A stretch of DNA of 64,000 nucleotides from Paenibacillus mendelii (GTDB lineage Bacteria; Bacillota; Bacilli; Paenibacillales; Paenibacillaceae), in NCBI RefSeq assembly GCF_024498075.1, contig NZ_JANHOF010000001.1, positions 1,364,001 to 1,428,000 on the forward strand. The letters run 5' to 3'. Of this stretch, positions 45,904 to 56,581 are shown in pieces. The notes beneath the pieces are model-generated. The model was not told where the DNA came from, ran no database searches, and saw only the letters and a list, made by a program, of their open reading frames with translations. Every line of letters begins with the position of its first letter. Within the stretch, counting starts at the first letter, position 1. The position numbers were made by a program, and so were the translations under genes.

Positions 45904-46899
45904 ATGCTTCAATCCATTGCCTTTCCGATGCTCATCGGCTTTGCCATCTTTATGACCGGCATGAAAACGATGGAGCTTGCTCTGCATCGATCAGTCGGCC
46001 GGCATCTGGATACTGTGCTTCAGCGATCAACCGCAACCCCGCTGCACGGCCTGGTTGTCGGCACAACAGCAACGGCCGTTCTGCAGAGCAGCACGGCCGT
46101 TACGGTCATGACGATCGGTCTCGTCAACGCCGGCCTGCTCACATTTCCGCGGACGCTCGGCATTGTGCTCGGCACGAATATCGGGACTTGTCTGACGACC
46201 GAGCTCATTGGCATGAATATCAGCCGGTTCAGCTGGCCCATTCTATTAGTATCGCTGGCACTATGGCTGCTGACTGCTCTGCTCGGCGAGCTCGGACTGC
46301 TCCCCTCTCGCCGGTCGGTGAGCAGAATCGGAAGTCCTGAAATCCGATGGCTGCAGCCGCTGCGAAGTACCTCTGTCATAATGGGCGGATTCGCCCTGCT
46401 GTTAGTCGGCATGGGCATGATGCAATCGGTCGGGCCAGCCGTTCAGTCCAGCGGCTTATTCAGCGCGTTTCTAACCCGCGCAGAGGATAGTGTATTGTGG
46501 GGATTAGCAGCAGGGGTTGTATTGAGTGCCGCAGTTCACAGCAGCGCGGCAGTCATTGCCATCATAATGGGACTCGCAGCAAGCTTTGCCATGCCCGTTC
46601 CCATTGGGATCGCCATCGTGCTGGGCGCAAACGTGGGTACCTGCGTCACAGCCGTGCTCGCCTCCCTCGGGGGCTCCAAATCAGGCCGTTTCGTCGCTTG
46701 GGCTCATGTGCTGTTAAATGTGGGCGGGGCCATATTGTTTGTCCCCTTCGTCCATCAGCTTCAGTTGATTACGGGGTGGCTAACAACCTCGCCAGCCGCG
46801 CAGATCGCCCATGCTCAAACGATATTCAATATGGCGAGCTCGCTGCTGGCCCTTCCTCTGTGTTACCTGCCGGTGCTGCAGCGGATGCAGCCCCGTTAA
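45904..46899 (+). CDS. yqeW: Na/Pi cotransporter family protein (YqeW)
   Basis: 331 residues, about eight membrane helices, with the two inverted Na/Pi repeats: GTTATAVLQSSTAVTVMTIG (about 55-74) and AAVHSSAAVIAIIMGLA (about 203-219), each holding the QSS/HSS substrate motif, plus GTNIGTC and GANVGTC. It should import phosphate or a similar anion with sodium. AAAGGAG precedes the ATG. It is divergent from the methyltransferase gene and its last 74 bases run into deoC. Confidence 0.92.
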   Translation: MLQSIAFPMLIGFAIFMTGMKTMELALHRSVGRHLDTVLQRSTATPLHGLVVGTTATAVLQSSTAVTVMTIGLVNAGLLTFPRTLGIVLGTNIGTCLTTELIGMNISRFSWPILLVSLALWLLTALLGELGLLPSRRSVSRIGSPEIRWLQPLRSTSVIMGGFALLLVGMGMMQSVGPAVQSSGLFSAFLTRAEDSVLWGLAAGVVLSAAVHSSAAVIAIIMGLAASFAMPVPIGIAIVLGANVGTCVTAVLASLGGSKSGRFVAWAHVLLNVGGAILFVPFVHQLQLITGWLTTSPAAQIAHAQTIFNMASSLLALPLCYLPVLQRMQPR

Positions 46900-47557
46900 C
46901 GATTGCGAGGCCAGCACTCGTACCGAGCCGATTGGCCCCGGCAAGCAGCATCTTCACCGCTGCTTGCGCATCGCGGATTCCACCTGATGCCTTGACGCCG
47001 ATCCCTTTCGTTACTGAAGTACGCATCAACCGTACATCGGCTTCCGTCGCACCTCCGGGCCCGAAGCCCGTCGAGGTCTTGACGTAATGTGCTCCCGCCG
47101 CTTCCGCAACCCGGCACACCTCCGCTTTATGGACATCACCTAACAAACCGGATTCGATGATGACCTTCACGATGGCTTGTCCTTCAACCGCACGAACGAT
47201 AGCAGAAATATCATAAGCCACCGTCCCATAGCGGCCTTCCATCACTGCGCCGATCGGAACAACCATGTCGATTTCGGATGCACCGTCCAAAGCGGCTGTT
47301 TCGGCTTCGAAGACCTTCACCTTCGTAGCCATTGCACCGAGTGGAAAACCTACGACTGACGCAATGTGGACGCCCGTTCCCGACAGCTGCTCCCGGCATA
47401 GCGGCACCCACGAGCCGTGGACACATACACTGTAAAACTGGTGCGCAGCGGCTTCCTCGCAGAGCTTTATAATATCCTGCTCTGTTGCAGCCGGCTTCAG
47501 CAGTGTATGATCGATAAACCGTGCAAGCGGCATACCCGGCACATAGGTTTCAACCAT
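46826..47557 (-). CDS. deoC: Deoxyribose-phosphate aldolase
   Basis: 243 residues of a class I aldolase. It cleaves deoxyribose-5-phosphate to acetaldehyde and glyceraldehyde-3-phosphate. Marks are FIDHTLLKP, DMVVPIGAVMEG, KVIIESGLL and the Schiff-base lysine in YVKTSTGFG, with VKASGGIRD. The family usually has about 220-225 residues; a tail (SAAAPAGNTEEGPAASSPY) adds about 20 and is the part overlapping yqeW on the other strand. The ATG at 47557 follows GGAGG by 10 bases and is 5 bases after the NUDIX stop, so the two are coupled. Confidence 0.95.
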   Translation of the reverse strand: MVETYVPGMPLARFIDHTLLKPAATEQDIIKLCEEAAAHQFYSVCVHGSWVPLCREQLSGTGVHIASVVGFPLGAMATKVKVFEAETAALDGASEIDMVVPIGAVMEGRYGTVAYDISAIVRAVEGQAIVKVIIESGLLGDVHKAEVCRVAEAAGAHYVKTSTGFGPGGATEADVRLMRTSVTKGIGVKASGGIRDAQAAVKMLLAGANRLGTSAGLAIVNGAASAAAPAGNTEEGPAASSPY

Positions 47558-47562
47558 ACGGC

Positions 47563-47988
47563 TCACACCTCCACGTCGAGCAGCTTCAGTGCTCCCGACA
47601 GGATGCGGTCATTGTTGCTGTACCCAGACTGGCGCTGACGCCGCCAAGCTTCGGAAGGATCGAACCATTCCACCCCGCGAATTTCCTCAACCTGCGCCTG
47701 CAGCTTGCCGCCGACGGCTTCGACCAGATAATAATGAACTTCTTTATCTACAGCGCCTTTAGTCTCATGATTATACTTATATTTAATTTGGTCAATCGGC
47801 GCAATGATCTTACCTTCCATTCCCGTTTCTTCGACGATTTCACGAAGAGCGGTCTGTTCCACGGTCTCACCGGCCTCCATCTTCCCTTTCGGAAGCGAGA
47901 TCTTACCGTATCGGTCCTGAATGAGTTGAATTTGCAGCTTGCCATCCACTCGTCGGAAGACGACGCCTCCTGCCGAAATTTCTTTCAT
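47563..47988 (-). CDS. NUDIX hydrolase
   Basis: 141 residues with the Nudix box GKMEAGETVEQTALREIVEE (about 35-54) and a short fold typical of Ap4A- or NTP-type pyrophosphohydrolases. It hydrolyses a nucleoside diphosphate linked to some moiety; the specific substrate is not visible. AGGGGATGG precedes the ATG. deoC follows directly, so the pair may serve nucleotide clean-up and deoxyribose salvage. Confidence 0.9.
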   Translation of the reverse strand: MKEISAGGVVFRRVDGKLQIQLIQDRYGKISLPKGKMEAGETVEQTALREIVEETGMEGKIIAPIDQIKYKYNHETKGAVDKEVHYYLVEAVGGKLQAQVEEIRGVEWFDPSEAWRRQRQSGYSNNDRILSGALKLLDVEV

Positions 47989-48162
47989 GCCATCCCCTCC
48001 AAATCAAAATTCTCCAGCCTCCTATCTCTTTTGAACGAAAGCTGGTTTCTTATAGCTGTTTTTTATGGACAACAAGGATTCTTGCCCGTCCCCGGGGCGA
48101 CCCAGGTATCGGCAGAATCCTCGCTTTGTTTCAACCTATCTGAGTGTTATTACCCGCTGCGG

Positions 48163-49554
48163 TTAGGCTTGCATCGCTTTCGGGTAATCAGATGCGCCGT
48201 CTGCATCTGCGTCGCGCGCTGCCGATGCCCCTGCATCAAGCACGCGAACCAGCTGCCCATAGCACTCATTGACGCCAGCTTGCGTAATTTTCACCCGGCA
48301 CAGCTGGCCTATGAGTGATTCCGTGCCCTCGAACACAACCTGAAGGTAGTTATCCGAATACCCCATCAACCGGCCGCTGCCAGGAGCTCCTTTATAATCA
48401 CGCTCAGGAATAACGTCCGTCACTTCACCAACGAATTTACTGCCGTAGGCGAGCTGCATCTTCTCAGAGAGATCGATAAGCTTATGAACCCGCTCGTTCT
48501 TCACTTCGTCGTCTACCTGTTCTTCCATGCGGGCAGCCGGTGTCCCGGTGCGCTTGGAATACGGGAATACGTGCATCTCGGCAAAGCCCAGCTCCTCCAT
48601 GAACCGGAAGCCGTTCTCGAACATTTCGTCGGTCTCGCCAGGGAAACCAACGATGACGTCGGTCGTAATGGCCACACCCGGCATCGCCCGGTGGAGAAGC
48701 CGAACCTTCTCAGCGAATTCCTCAGTCGTGTACTTGCGGCGCATCCGGGCAAGCACGGCATTATCTCCGGCCTGCAGGGGAATGTGCAGGTGGCGGCACA
48801 TCTTGCTGGAACGGTTCAACACATCAATCATCTTGTCGTCAATTTGGCTGGCCTCGATCGAGCTGATGCGAATACGCTCCAAGCCTTCGATTTTGTCCAA
48901 GTCCCACAGCAAATCAGACAATCCGTAATGATCAAGATCATCCCCATAACCACCGGTATGAATACCTGTCAGTACAATCTCTTTATAGCCGGATTCAACC
49001 AGCTGGCGCGCCTGATTCAGAACGCTTTGCGGATCGCGGCTGCGGGAAAGACCACGTGACCATGGAATGATGCAGAAGGTGCAGAAATTATTGCAGCCTT
49101 CCTGAATTTTCAAGAACGCCCGTGTGCGTTCCGCGAAATCAGGCACGTCCATCTCTTCAAAATCGCGTGTCTTCATAATGTTGCGCACCGCATTCACCGG
49201 AGCGCGGTCAGCTTGAATCTGGCCGATGTAATCCATCAGCTTCTCCCGATCCTGCGTGCCAATAACCAAATCTACGCCTTCGATTGCCATGATCTCTGCG
49301 GGTGATGTCTGCGCATAGCAGCCCGTAACCGCAATCACGGCATCCGGATTGCGACGGATGGCGCGGCGGATAATTTGCCGGCTCTTCTTGTCGCCTGTAT
49401 TCGTTACCGTGCACGTATTGATAAGATATACGTCAGCGGTTGTCGTTTCGAAGTCAACCTGTTCATAGCCATTATTCTTGAACAGCTGCCAGATGGCTTC
49501 CGTATCATAGAAGTTTACTTTACAGCCTAATGTATAAAAAGCAACTGACGGCAT
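48163..49554 (-). CDS. mtaB: tRNA t6A37 methylthiotransferase MtaB
   Basis: 463 residues. UPF0004 domain with VAFYTLGCKVNFYDTEA and CTVTNTGDKKSRQ, radical-SAM core with EGCNNFCTFCIIPWSRG (Cys at spacing 3 and 2), and a C-terminal TRAM domain. It adds a methylthio group to t6A37 in tRNAs reading ANN codons, using two 4Fe-4S clusters. The ATG at 49554 lies 5 bases after the rsmE stop; GGGAGG is inside rsmE. The C-terminal tail is a little long and Ala/Asp-rich. Confidence 0.95.
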   Translation of the reverse strand: MPSVAFYTLGCKVNFYDTEAIWQLFKNNGYEQVDFETTTADVYLINTCTVTNTGDKKSRQIIRRAIRRNPDAVIAVTGCYAQTSPAEIMAIEGVDLVIGTQDREKLMDYIGQIQADRAPVNAVRNIMKTRDFEEMDVPDFAERTRAFLKIQEGCNNFCTFCIIPWSRGLSRSRDPQSVLNQARQLVESGYKEIVLTGIHTGGYGDDLDHYGLSDLLWDLDKIEGLERIRISSIEASQIDDKMIDVLNRSSKMCRHLHIPLQAGDNAVLARMRRKYTTEEFAEKVRLLHRAMPGVAITTDVIVGFPGETDEMFENGFRFMEELGFAEMHVFPYSKRTGTPAARMEEQVDDEVKNERVHKLIDLSEKMQLAYGSKFVGEVTDVIPERDYKGAPGSGRLMGYSDNYLQVVFEGTESLIGQLCRVKITQAGVNECYGQLVRVLDAGASAARDADADGASDYPKAMQA

Positions 49555-49559
49555 AGTCG

Positions 49560-50336
49560 TCAAACGCCTCCCATTTCTCCGGATTCGTACATGAGGCAAG
49601 CGAGTCCGACCATTGCTGCCGTTTCAGTACGTAAAATACGCTGGCCGAGACCAACAATGACGGCTCCGGCAGCTTGTGCTTCGGCCGCTTCGCGCTCTGT
49701 GAATCCGCCTTCCGGACCGACGATGAGCAAGATCTTCGTCTGCTCGTCTTCCGTCCTAAGACGACCCTCATTGTCGCGTACGGCGCCGCGCAAGCCTGTG
49801 CCTACCGCTCCGCCTTCCTTCTCATAACAAAACAACGCCAAATCATAGGTCGCAATCGATGCGATCAATTCCCGCCACGAACGGACCGGTTCGACGGCCG
49901 GAATCCGGCTGCGGTGCGCTTGCTCCGCCGCCTCCTTGGCGATCTTCCCCCAACGCTCCAGGCGCTTTGCTTCCTTCTTACCGTCATACTGAACGATAAT
50001 CCGCTCAGACTGGAAAGGCACGAACGAAGCTGCGCCTATTTCCGTTCCCTTCTGTATGACCAATTCCATCTTATCGCCTTTCGGCAAGCTCTGTGCCACC
50101 GTGACCGACCAGGCTGGCTCGCCGCTCAAGGGCAGCCACTCCCTAACCTGGGCCTGTACCTCTGCAGGAGATACCGCAGTGACAGACGCAAGCGCGACGC
50201 GCGCGACGCCGTCGCTTACAATCATCTCATCGCCTGGTTCCATTCGCATAACGCGCGCCGCATGATGGGCATCGTCGCCGGTCAGCACTACTGTATGGTC
50301 GCTAAGCTTATCAGGCGCTACAAAATATCGCTGCAT
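49560..50336 (-). CDS. rsmE: 16S rRNA (uracil-1498-N3)-methyltransferase
   Basis: 258 residues of the SPOUT family: N-terminal PUA-like part MQRYFVAPDKLSDHTVVLTG with DDAHHAARVMRM, and C-terminal knot LIVGPEGGFTEREA and LGQRILRTETAAM. It methylates U1498 of 16S rRNA. I choose the ATG at 50336; the frame continues upstream without a good site, and the site here (GAAGGG) is weak. It is next to mtaB and prmA, as in B. subtilis. Confidence 0.95.
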   Translation of the reverse strand: MQRYFVAPDKLSDHTVVLTGDDAHHAARVMRMEPGDEMIVSDGVARVALASVTAVSPAEVQAQVREWLPLSGEPAWSVTVAQSLPKGDKMELVIQKGTEIGAASFVPFQSERIIVQYDGKKEAKRLERWGKIAKEAAEQAHRSRIPAVEPVRSWRELIASIATYDLALFCYEKEGGAVGTGLRGAVRDNEGRLRTEDEQTKILLIVGPEGGFTEREAAEAQAAGAVIVGLGQRILRTETAAMVGLACLMYESGEMGGV

Positions 50337-50449
50337 ATCGTTAATACCCTTCGTCAAAAAGTCCGTCTTAAAACTCCAACCTTCATCATACACGTTTTAT
50401 TCCCGGCGCGCTACCTCTTTAAACCCGGGTATGACTAGGATGTCCAGTC

Positions 50450-51154
50450 TTAGCTGGCAAAGTCTCTTACGAACTTGCTCCAATCGAATGGGGAGAAGAA
50501 ATTCTCGTAAAAGCTTTGCAGCGCCCAGATAATCTGGCTTGAATTCGAAAATAATGGATCCAGCGTAACTGCCCGAAGCTGAGGTATAAACACAATAAGC
50601 AGAAAAACAAACATCCCCCACTGGACATTCTGATCCATCTTGATACGCACGCTAACGGGCACGAGATCCTGAATGATCCGGTATCCATCCAGCGGCGGCA
50701 GCGGGATGAGGTTAAATATGAGCAGCATGACATTAATCGATATCAAATAATTAAAAAAGTGGATGAGCGCTTTATATACGCCAACTGAGCTTGCGGCCAG
50801 AATCCCTGTCTCATTGAGTACATATAAAGCCAGAATGCCTAGAGCCGCAATGAGCAGATTGCTAAGCGGACCGACTGCGGAGACGATAATTCCCATCAGA
50901 CGCGGATATTTGAAGCGTCCCCTGTTAACCGGCACGGGCTTCGCCCACCCGAAGCCGGCAATCAGAATTAGTATTGTACCTAATACATCCAGATGCACAC
51001 GCGGGTTCAACGTAACACGGCCGGCATCATACGCGGTCATGTCTCCGAACTTATATGCACTATAAGCATGGGCGAATTCATGAACCGTGAAAGCAATCAT
51101 AATGACCAGAAATACAAAGGGCAGATCTTCCAGCGGGTACCAAAGAAAGGACAA
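50450..51154 (-). CDS. Site-2 protease family (M50) membrane metalloprotease, TTG start
   Basis: 234 residues, five or so membrane helices. The zinc motif is FTVHEFAHAYSAYKFGD (HExxH at about 24-28) and the third ligand region is NLIPLPPLDGYRI. It is a compact YwhC-type protease without a PDZ domain. The start is TTG with AGGAGG 7 bases ahead. It lies between prmA and rsmE, where B. subtilis has no gene. Its substrate is unknown. Confidence 0.9.
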   Translation of the reverse strand: MSFLWYPLEDLPFVFLVIMIAFTVHEFAHAYSAYKFGDMTAYDAGRVTLNPRVHLDVLGTILILIAGFGWAKPVPVNRGRFKYPRLMGIIVSAVGPLSNLLIAALGILALYVLNETGILAASSVGVYKALIHFFNYLISINVMLLIFNLIPLPPLDGYRIIQDLVPVSVRIKMDQNVQWGMFVFLLIVFIPQLRAVTLDPLFSNSSQIIWALQSFYENFFSPFDWSKFVRDFAS

Positions 51155-51232
51155 GAACTCACCTCCTATTACGAACTGCCATCTGAATATTTGTCATATT
51201 TCTTACATGCAGATCTGCCTGATTAACAAAGG

Positions 51233-52210
51233 CTATTCCGGCTTTTTGGCAACGAATGCGATCCAGTCTTGGTCGCGCTGCGTGTCTGTAATCATAAATC
51301 CGGCATCCGTCAGCCCTTTAATCACATCGTCTTCCTTGTTCTTGTAGATACCGGACGCGATATAAATACCGCCTGGCTTCAGAGCTGCGTAAACGTCTTC
51401 GACGAAGAGCAGAATAATTTCGGCCAATATATTCGCAACCACGAGATCCACCGGGACGGAAACGTTAATCGCCTGGGCATCCGGTGCTTGTCCCTGCAGA
51501 ACGCCCAGCAAATCGCTGAGCTGTACTTGAATCCGCTCATCGAGAAGGCCATTCAGCTTGGCATTTTCTTTGGCCGATGATACCGCAACGGGATCAAGGT
51601 CAAGCGCCAGCACGCGTTCTGCTCCAAGCTGGATTGCCCCAATCGCTAAAATACCGGAGCCCGTACCGACATCGATGACTTCTTCTCCGCCGCGAATGAC
51701 CGATTCCAGCGTACGCAAGCATAAGGCAGTCGTCGGATGCGTTCCCGTTCCGAACGCCATTCCCGGATCCAGCTCAATGATTCTCTCTTCCGGTGAAGGG
51801 GTATAGTCCTCCCAAGTCGGCTTAATCGTCAGGCGGTCGGATACGCGTATCGGCTTGAAGTATTGCTTCCACGCATTGGCCCAATCCTCGTCATCGACAA
51901 CGACGCTAACCATCGTATAGTCTCCTGGATCGATATCGAATTCCCGGAGCTGATCGATGCGCGGACGAATGTGTTCCATGACTTCCTCAGGATCCGTACC
52001 TTCCGCAAAATATCCTTTAATCACCGCATGCCCTTCGGGAATATCATTCAAGGGGTGGTCATACCATTGACCCAGCGAAGTGTCCCGAGGTTTGTTCAAC
52101 GTCCCCGATTCTTCAATGGATACGCCTCCCGCTCCCATTTCATGCAAAAAGTTCGAAATCATCTCCGTCGCTTCTTCCATTGTATCAACCGTTATTTCAT
52201 GCCATTTCAC
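51233..52210 (-). CDS. prmA: Ribosomal protein L11 methyltransferase
   Basis: 325 residues. KWHEITVDTMEEATEMIS at the N-terminus is the L11-binding domain, followed by a Rossmann methyltransferase with VIDVGTGSGILAIGAIQLG and LDLDPVAVSSAKENAKLN. It trimethylates ribosomal protein L11. The start is GTG at 52210 behind GAGGGGG; the upstream extension has no site. It follows a terminator, so it may be transcribed separately from dnaJ. Confidence 0.95.
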   Translation of the reverse strand: MKWHEITVDTMEEATEMISNFLHEMGAGGVSIEESGTLNKPRDTSLGQWYDHPLNDIPEGHAVIKGYFAEGTDPEEVMEHIRPRIDQLREFDIDPGDYTMVSVVVDDEDWANAWKQYFKPIRVSDRLTIKPTWEDYTPSPEERIIELDPGMAFGTGTHPTTALCLRTLESVIRGGEEVIDVGTGSGILAIGAIQLGAERVLALDLDPVAVSSAKENAKLNGLLDERIQVQLSDLLGVLQGQAPDAQAINVSVPVDLVVANILAEIILLFVEDVYAALKPGGIYIASGIYKNKEDDVIKGLTDAGFMITDTQRDQDWIAFVAKKPE

Positions 52211-52341
52211 GATTAATTGCCCCCTCATCGATAATAACCCGTTCATAATTGCTGCACAGCTGGATGCTCTGCAATCTTTGTATAACAGCTGCACGGCTGC
52301 ATACACTGACATCTATTTTACACCAGAAGCCGTCCCCGCAC

Positions 52342-52379
52342 AAAAAAGAGCTTTGGCAGCGCACCCGCTGTCAAAGCTC
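52342..52379 (-). terminator. Terminator after the 64-residue gene
   Basis: On the minus strand GAGCTTTGACAGCG and CGCTGCCAAAGCTC form a 14-bp stem with one mismatch, followed by six T. It separates the dnaJ-side small genes from prmA. Confidence 0.85.
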
Positions 52380-52395
52380 CGAAAACGATGCATCG

Positions 52396-52590
52396 TTATG
52401 GCGTATCCGACATGCCGCCTGTTTGCTGGATCAAATGGAGGGCGCGATCGATTAAATCATCACCGATCGTTACCGTTAAGGAGCCGTCGCCCCCGTCTGT
52501 GACACGTACGGCACGAAGAGCTTGAAGCTTTAATTCCGCTTCTCTAGCTCCTGTGCCATCCGGGAAGGTGGCATGGATTTCAACCGTCAT
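52396..52590 (-). CDS. Small conserved-looking protein, 64 residues
   Basis: A compact alpha/beta-like sequence: MTVEIHATFPDGTGAREAEL, then LQALRAVRV, DGSLTVTIGDD and LIDRALHLIQQTGG. A strong AAGGAGG lies 10 bases ahead of the ATG and a terminator follows. It is 15 bases after the YfhD-family gene and probably shares its transcript. I recognise no family; the regular polar/hydrophobic pattern suggests a folded protein. Confidence 0.7.
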   Translation of the reverse strand: MTVEIHATFPDGTGAREAELKLQALRAVRVTDGGDGSLTVTIGDDLIDRALHLIQQTGGMSDTP

Positions 52591-52605
52591 CGGCGGCTAG
52601 CCTCC

Positions 52606-52758
52606 TTACTCCCGCTCTTCGCGCGCATCCGCTTCGAATGCACGCCGCTGAGCTTCTTTGTCATCGTCATCGGCCAACGACTCCGAAAATTCGACGTCTT
52701 CATTTTTTCCAATAGGCATGTTGAACAGGTTCTTGTCCTCTAGGCTCTTATGTTCCAT
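52606..52758 (-). CDS. YfhD family small protein
   Basis: 50 residues read from the minus strand: MEHKSLEDKNLFNMPIGKNE, then DVEFSESLADDDDKEAQRRA and a charged end. The DVEFSE-LAD-D-EAQ-RA core is the hallmark of the YfhD family, small hydrophilic proteins of Bacillales with unknown function. GGAGG lies 8 bases ahead of the ATG at 52758. It is followed by the 64-residue gene. Confidence 0.8.
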   Translation of the reverse strand: MEHKSLEDKNLFNMPIGKNEDVEFSESLADDDDKEAQRRAFEADAREERE

Positions 52759-52838
52759 CGTTCATCCTCCTTGAGTAGCCGATTCAGTTAACACATCGAA
52801 TAGGATGTTCCTCTGGAAACAAAAGTATGCCTAATCTC

Positions 52839-53966
52839 TTAATCGCCGCGAAACGCCTTTTTCATCCGCTCGAAGATGGAGTTGTGATGCTCCTCCTGGG
52901 TAGACTCACCGTCAATGCCGGCAAACTGGCGGAGTAAATCCTTCTGATCCTCGGACAAGCTTGTCGGCGTGACAAGCGTGACCTTCACATGCTGATCGCC
53001 TTGACCATAGCCGCGAAGACGCGGGACGCCCTTCCCTTTCAAGCGGAAATAGGTTCCGGTCTGCGTGCCCGCCGGAATTTTCAGCTTCACTTTCTCGTTA
53101 AGCGTAGGAATCTCGATCTCATCCCCAAGCGCCGCCTGAACGAACGTAAGCGGTACCTCGCAGTAAATATCGTCCCCTTCGCGCTCGAAGAATTCATGCG
53201 ACTTCACGCGGATCACGATATAGAGGTCTCCTGCCGGGCCTCCGCGCTGTCCAGCCTCGCCTTCGCCGCTTAAACGGATTTGTGCGCCATCGTCTACACC
53301 AGCAGGGATACGCACGTTCAGCTTACGCTGACGCTTGACTTTGCCTGCACCGTGACAGGTGCCGCATTTTTCTTTAATGATGCGTCCCGTACCACTGCAA
53401 TTCGAGCATGCACGGCGGTTAACCATCCGGCCGAACGGCGTATTCTGGACAACCTCTTGCTGTCCGGTGCCGCGGCATACGGAACAGGTTTCCGGCTTCG
53501 TGCCGGGCTTGGCGCCCGAACCGGTACAGGTATCGCAGGTCTCCGTACGAGGAATCGTGACTTCGGTCTCTTTGCCGAATACCGCTTCCTTGAACTCAAT
53601 GGTCATCGTGTACTGCAGATCATTGCCGCGCTGCGGCGCGTTCGGGTCACGGCGTCCGCCATTCCCCCCGAAAAACATATCGAATATGTCGCCGAAGCCT
53701 CCAAAATCCGCTCCGCCGGCACCAGCGCCTTGGTTCGGATCTACGTGGCCAAAGCGATCATAGGTTTCGCGTTTGCCTTCGTCGCTTAGGACGTCATAGG
53801 CTTCCTTCACTTCTTTGAACTTCACTTCCGCATCCGGCGCCTTGTTCACGTCTGGATGGTATTGGCGTGCCAGCTTCCGGTACGCCTTCTTCATATCCTC
53901 ATCCGAGGCGTCCTTCCCGACGCCAAGCACTTCGTAATAATCCCGCTTATCTGCCAAATCCGTCAC
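52839..53966 (-). CDS. dnaJ: Chaperone DnaJ
   Basis: 375 residues: J domain with HPDVNK (HPD), a Gly/Phe-rich linker ([20 protein letters not shown]), four CxxCxGxG zinc repeats ([32 protein letters not shown]) and the C-terminal substrate domain. It delivers clients to DnaK and stimulates its ATPase. The start is GTG at 53966 with AGGAG close; a TTG four codons inside (LADKRDYY) is the alternative. A terminator separates it from dnaK. Confidence 0.97.
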   Translation of the reverse strand: MTDLADKRDYYEVLGVGKDASDEDMKKAYRKLARQYHPDVNKAPDAEVKFKEVKEAYDVLSDEGKRETYDRFGHVDPNQGAGAGGADFGGFGDIFDMFFGGNGGRRDPNAPQRGNDLQYTMTIEFKEAVFGKETEVTIPRTETCDTCTGSGAKPGTKPETCSVCRGTGQQEVVQNTPFGRMVNRRACSNCSGTGRIIKEKCGTCHGAGKVKRQRKLNVRIPAGVDDGAQIRLSGEGEAGQRGGPAGDLYIVIRVKSHEFFEREGDDIYCEVPLTFVQAALGDEIEIPTLNEKVKLKIPAGTQTGTYFRLKGKGVPRLRGYGQGDQHVKVTLVTPTSLSEDQKDLLRQFAGIDGESTQEEHHNSIFERMKKAFRGD

Positions 53967-54052
53967 CCCGTCTCCTATTAAAACCCCTCCCCCATTGGAG
54001 GGTGAGAGCTATTGCTCCCTGAATTTCTCTGACTGCCGTGCCTAGACACACG

Positions 54053-54093
54053 AAAAACGGCTGCGCCGTCCTTATTTTTTCGGACGGCGCACC
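54053..54093 (-). terminator. Terminator between dnaK and dnaJ
   Basis: On the minus strand GGTGCGCCGTCC and GGACGGCGCAGCC form a 12-13-bp stem around GAAAAAATAA, followed by GTTTTTCG. It lies directly after the dnaK stop, so dnaJ depends on read-through or its own promoter. Confidence 0.85.
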
Positions 54094-54109
54094 GTTTGCG
54101 CTCGCGATC

Positions 54110-55948
<1,839 letters not shown>

Positions 55949-55990
55949 TCAGTTCCTCCTTAGATTGTCACTCTATTTCGTCAGCTTAGA

Positions 55991-56554
55991 TCAGCCGCTT
56001 ACTTTCACCATTGCGGGGCGCAGTACTTTATCTTTCAGCATATAGCCCTTCTGCACCTCTTCAACGACGATTCCTTCTTCATGCTCCTCTGACTCCACCT
56101 GCATGATGGCTTGATGGAATTCAGGATTGAAAGGCTGTCCGACAACTTCCATCGGCTTGACGCCTTCCTGCTCCAAGACGGACTCGAGCTGACGGAAGAT
56201 CATGTCTACGCCCTTAGCGAATGCTTCTACTTCTCCACCGGTCTTGGCAGCATCCAGCGCACGGCCGAAATTATCCACAACAGGAAGCAGCTGCGTTATC
56301 AGCTTCATGGAAGCATATTGGGCAAGCTCTTCTTTCTCCTTCTGCGTACGTCTGCGGAAATTATCAAAGTCCGCTTGAGCGCGTAAGAACCGTTGTTGAT
56401 TCTCGTCGGCCTGTTTGACCAATTCAGCGATCATAGGATCCTCGGTGATTTGTTCCGTATCCGTTGGCACCTGCTCATCGCGGGGCTGCTCCGAAGCGTC
56501 TACCGTAGTATCGTTCTTAATTTCTTCTGTCGTCGGTTGATCATTCACGCTCAC
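55991..56554 (-). CDS. grpE: Nucleotide exchange factor GrpE
   Basis: 187 residues: an acidic disordered N-terminus, a long helix (QADFDNFRRRTQKEKEELAQ, about 65-84) and the beta domain with QPFNPEFHQAIMQVES and MLKDKVLRPAMVKV. It releases ADP from DnaK. Of three GTG codons I favour 56554, 11 bases after AGGAGG; the first overlaps that site. Confidence 0.95.
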   Translation of the reverse strand: MSVNDQPTTEEIKNDTTVDASEQPRDEQVPTDTEQITEDPMIAELVKQADENQQRFLRAQADFDNFRRRTQKEKEELAQYASMKLITQLLPVVDNFGRALDAAKTGGEVEAFAKGVDMIFRQLESVLEQEGVKPMEVVGQPFNPEFHQAIMQVESEEHEEGIVVEEVQKGYMLKDKVLRPAMVKVSG

Positions 56555-56581
56555 GGGTCGCTTCACCTCCTGAAAGTAATG

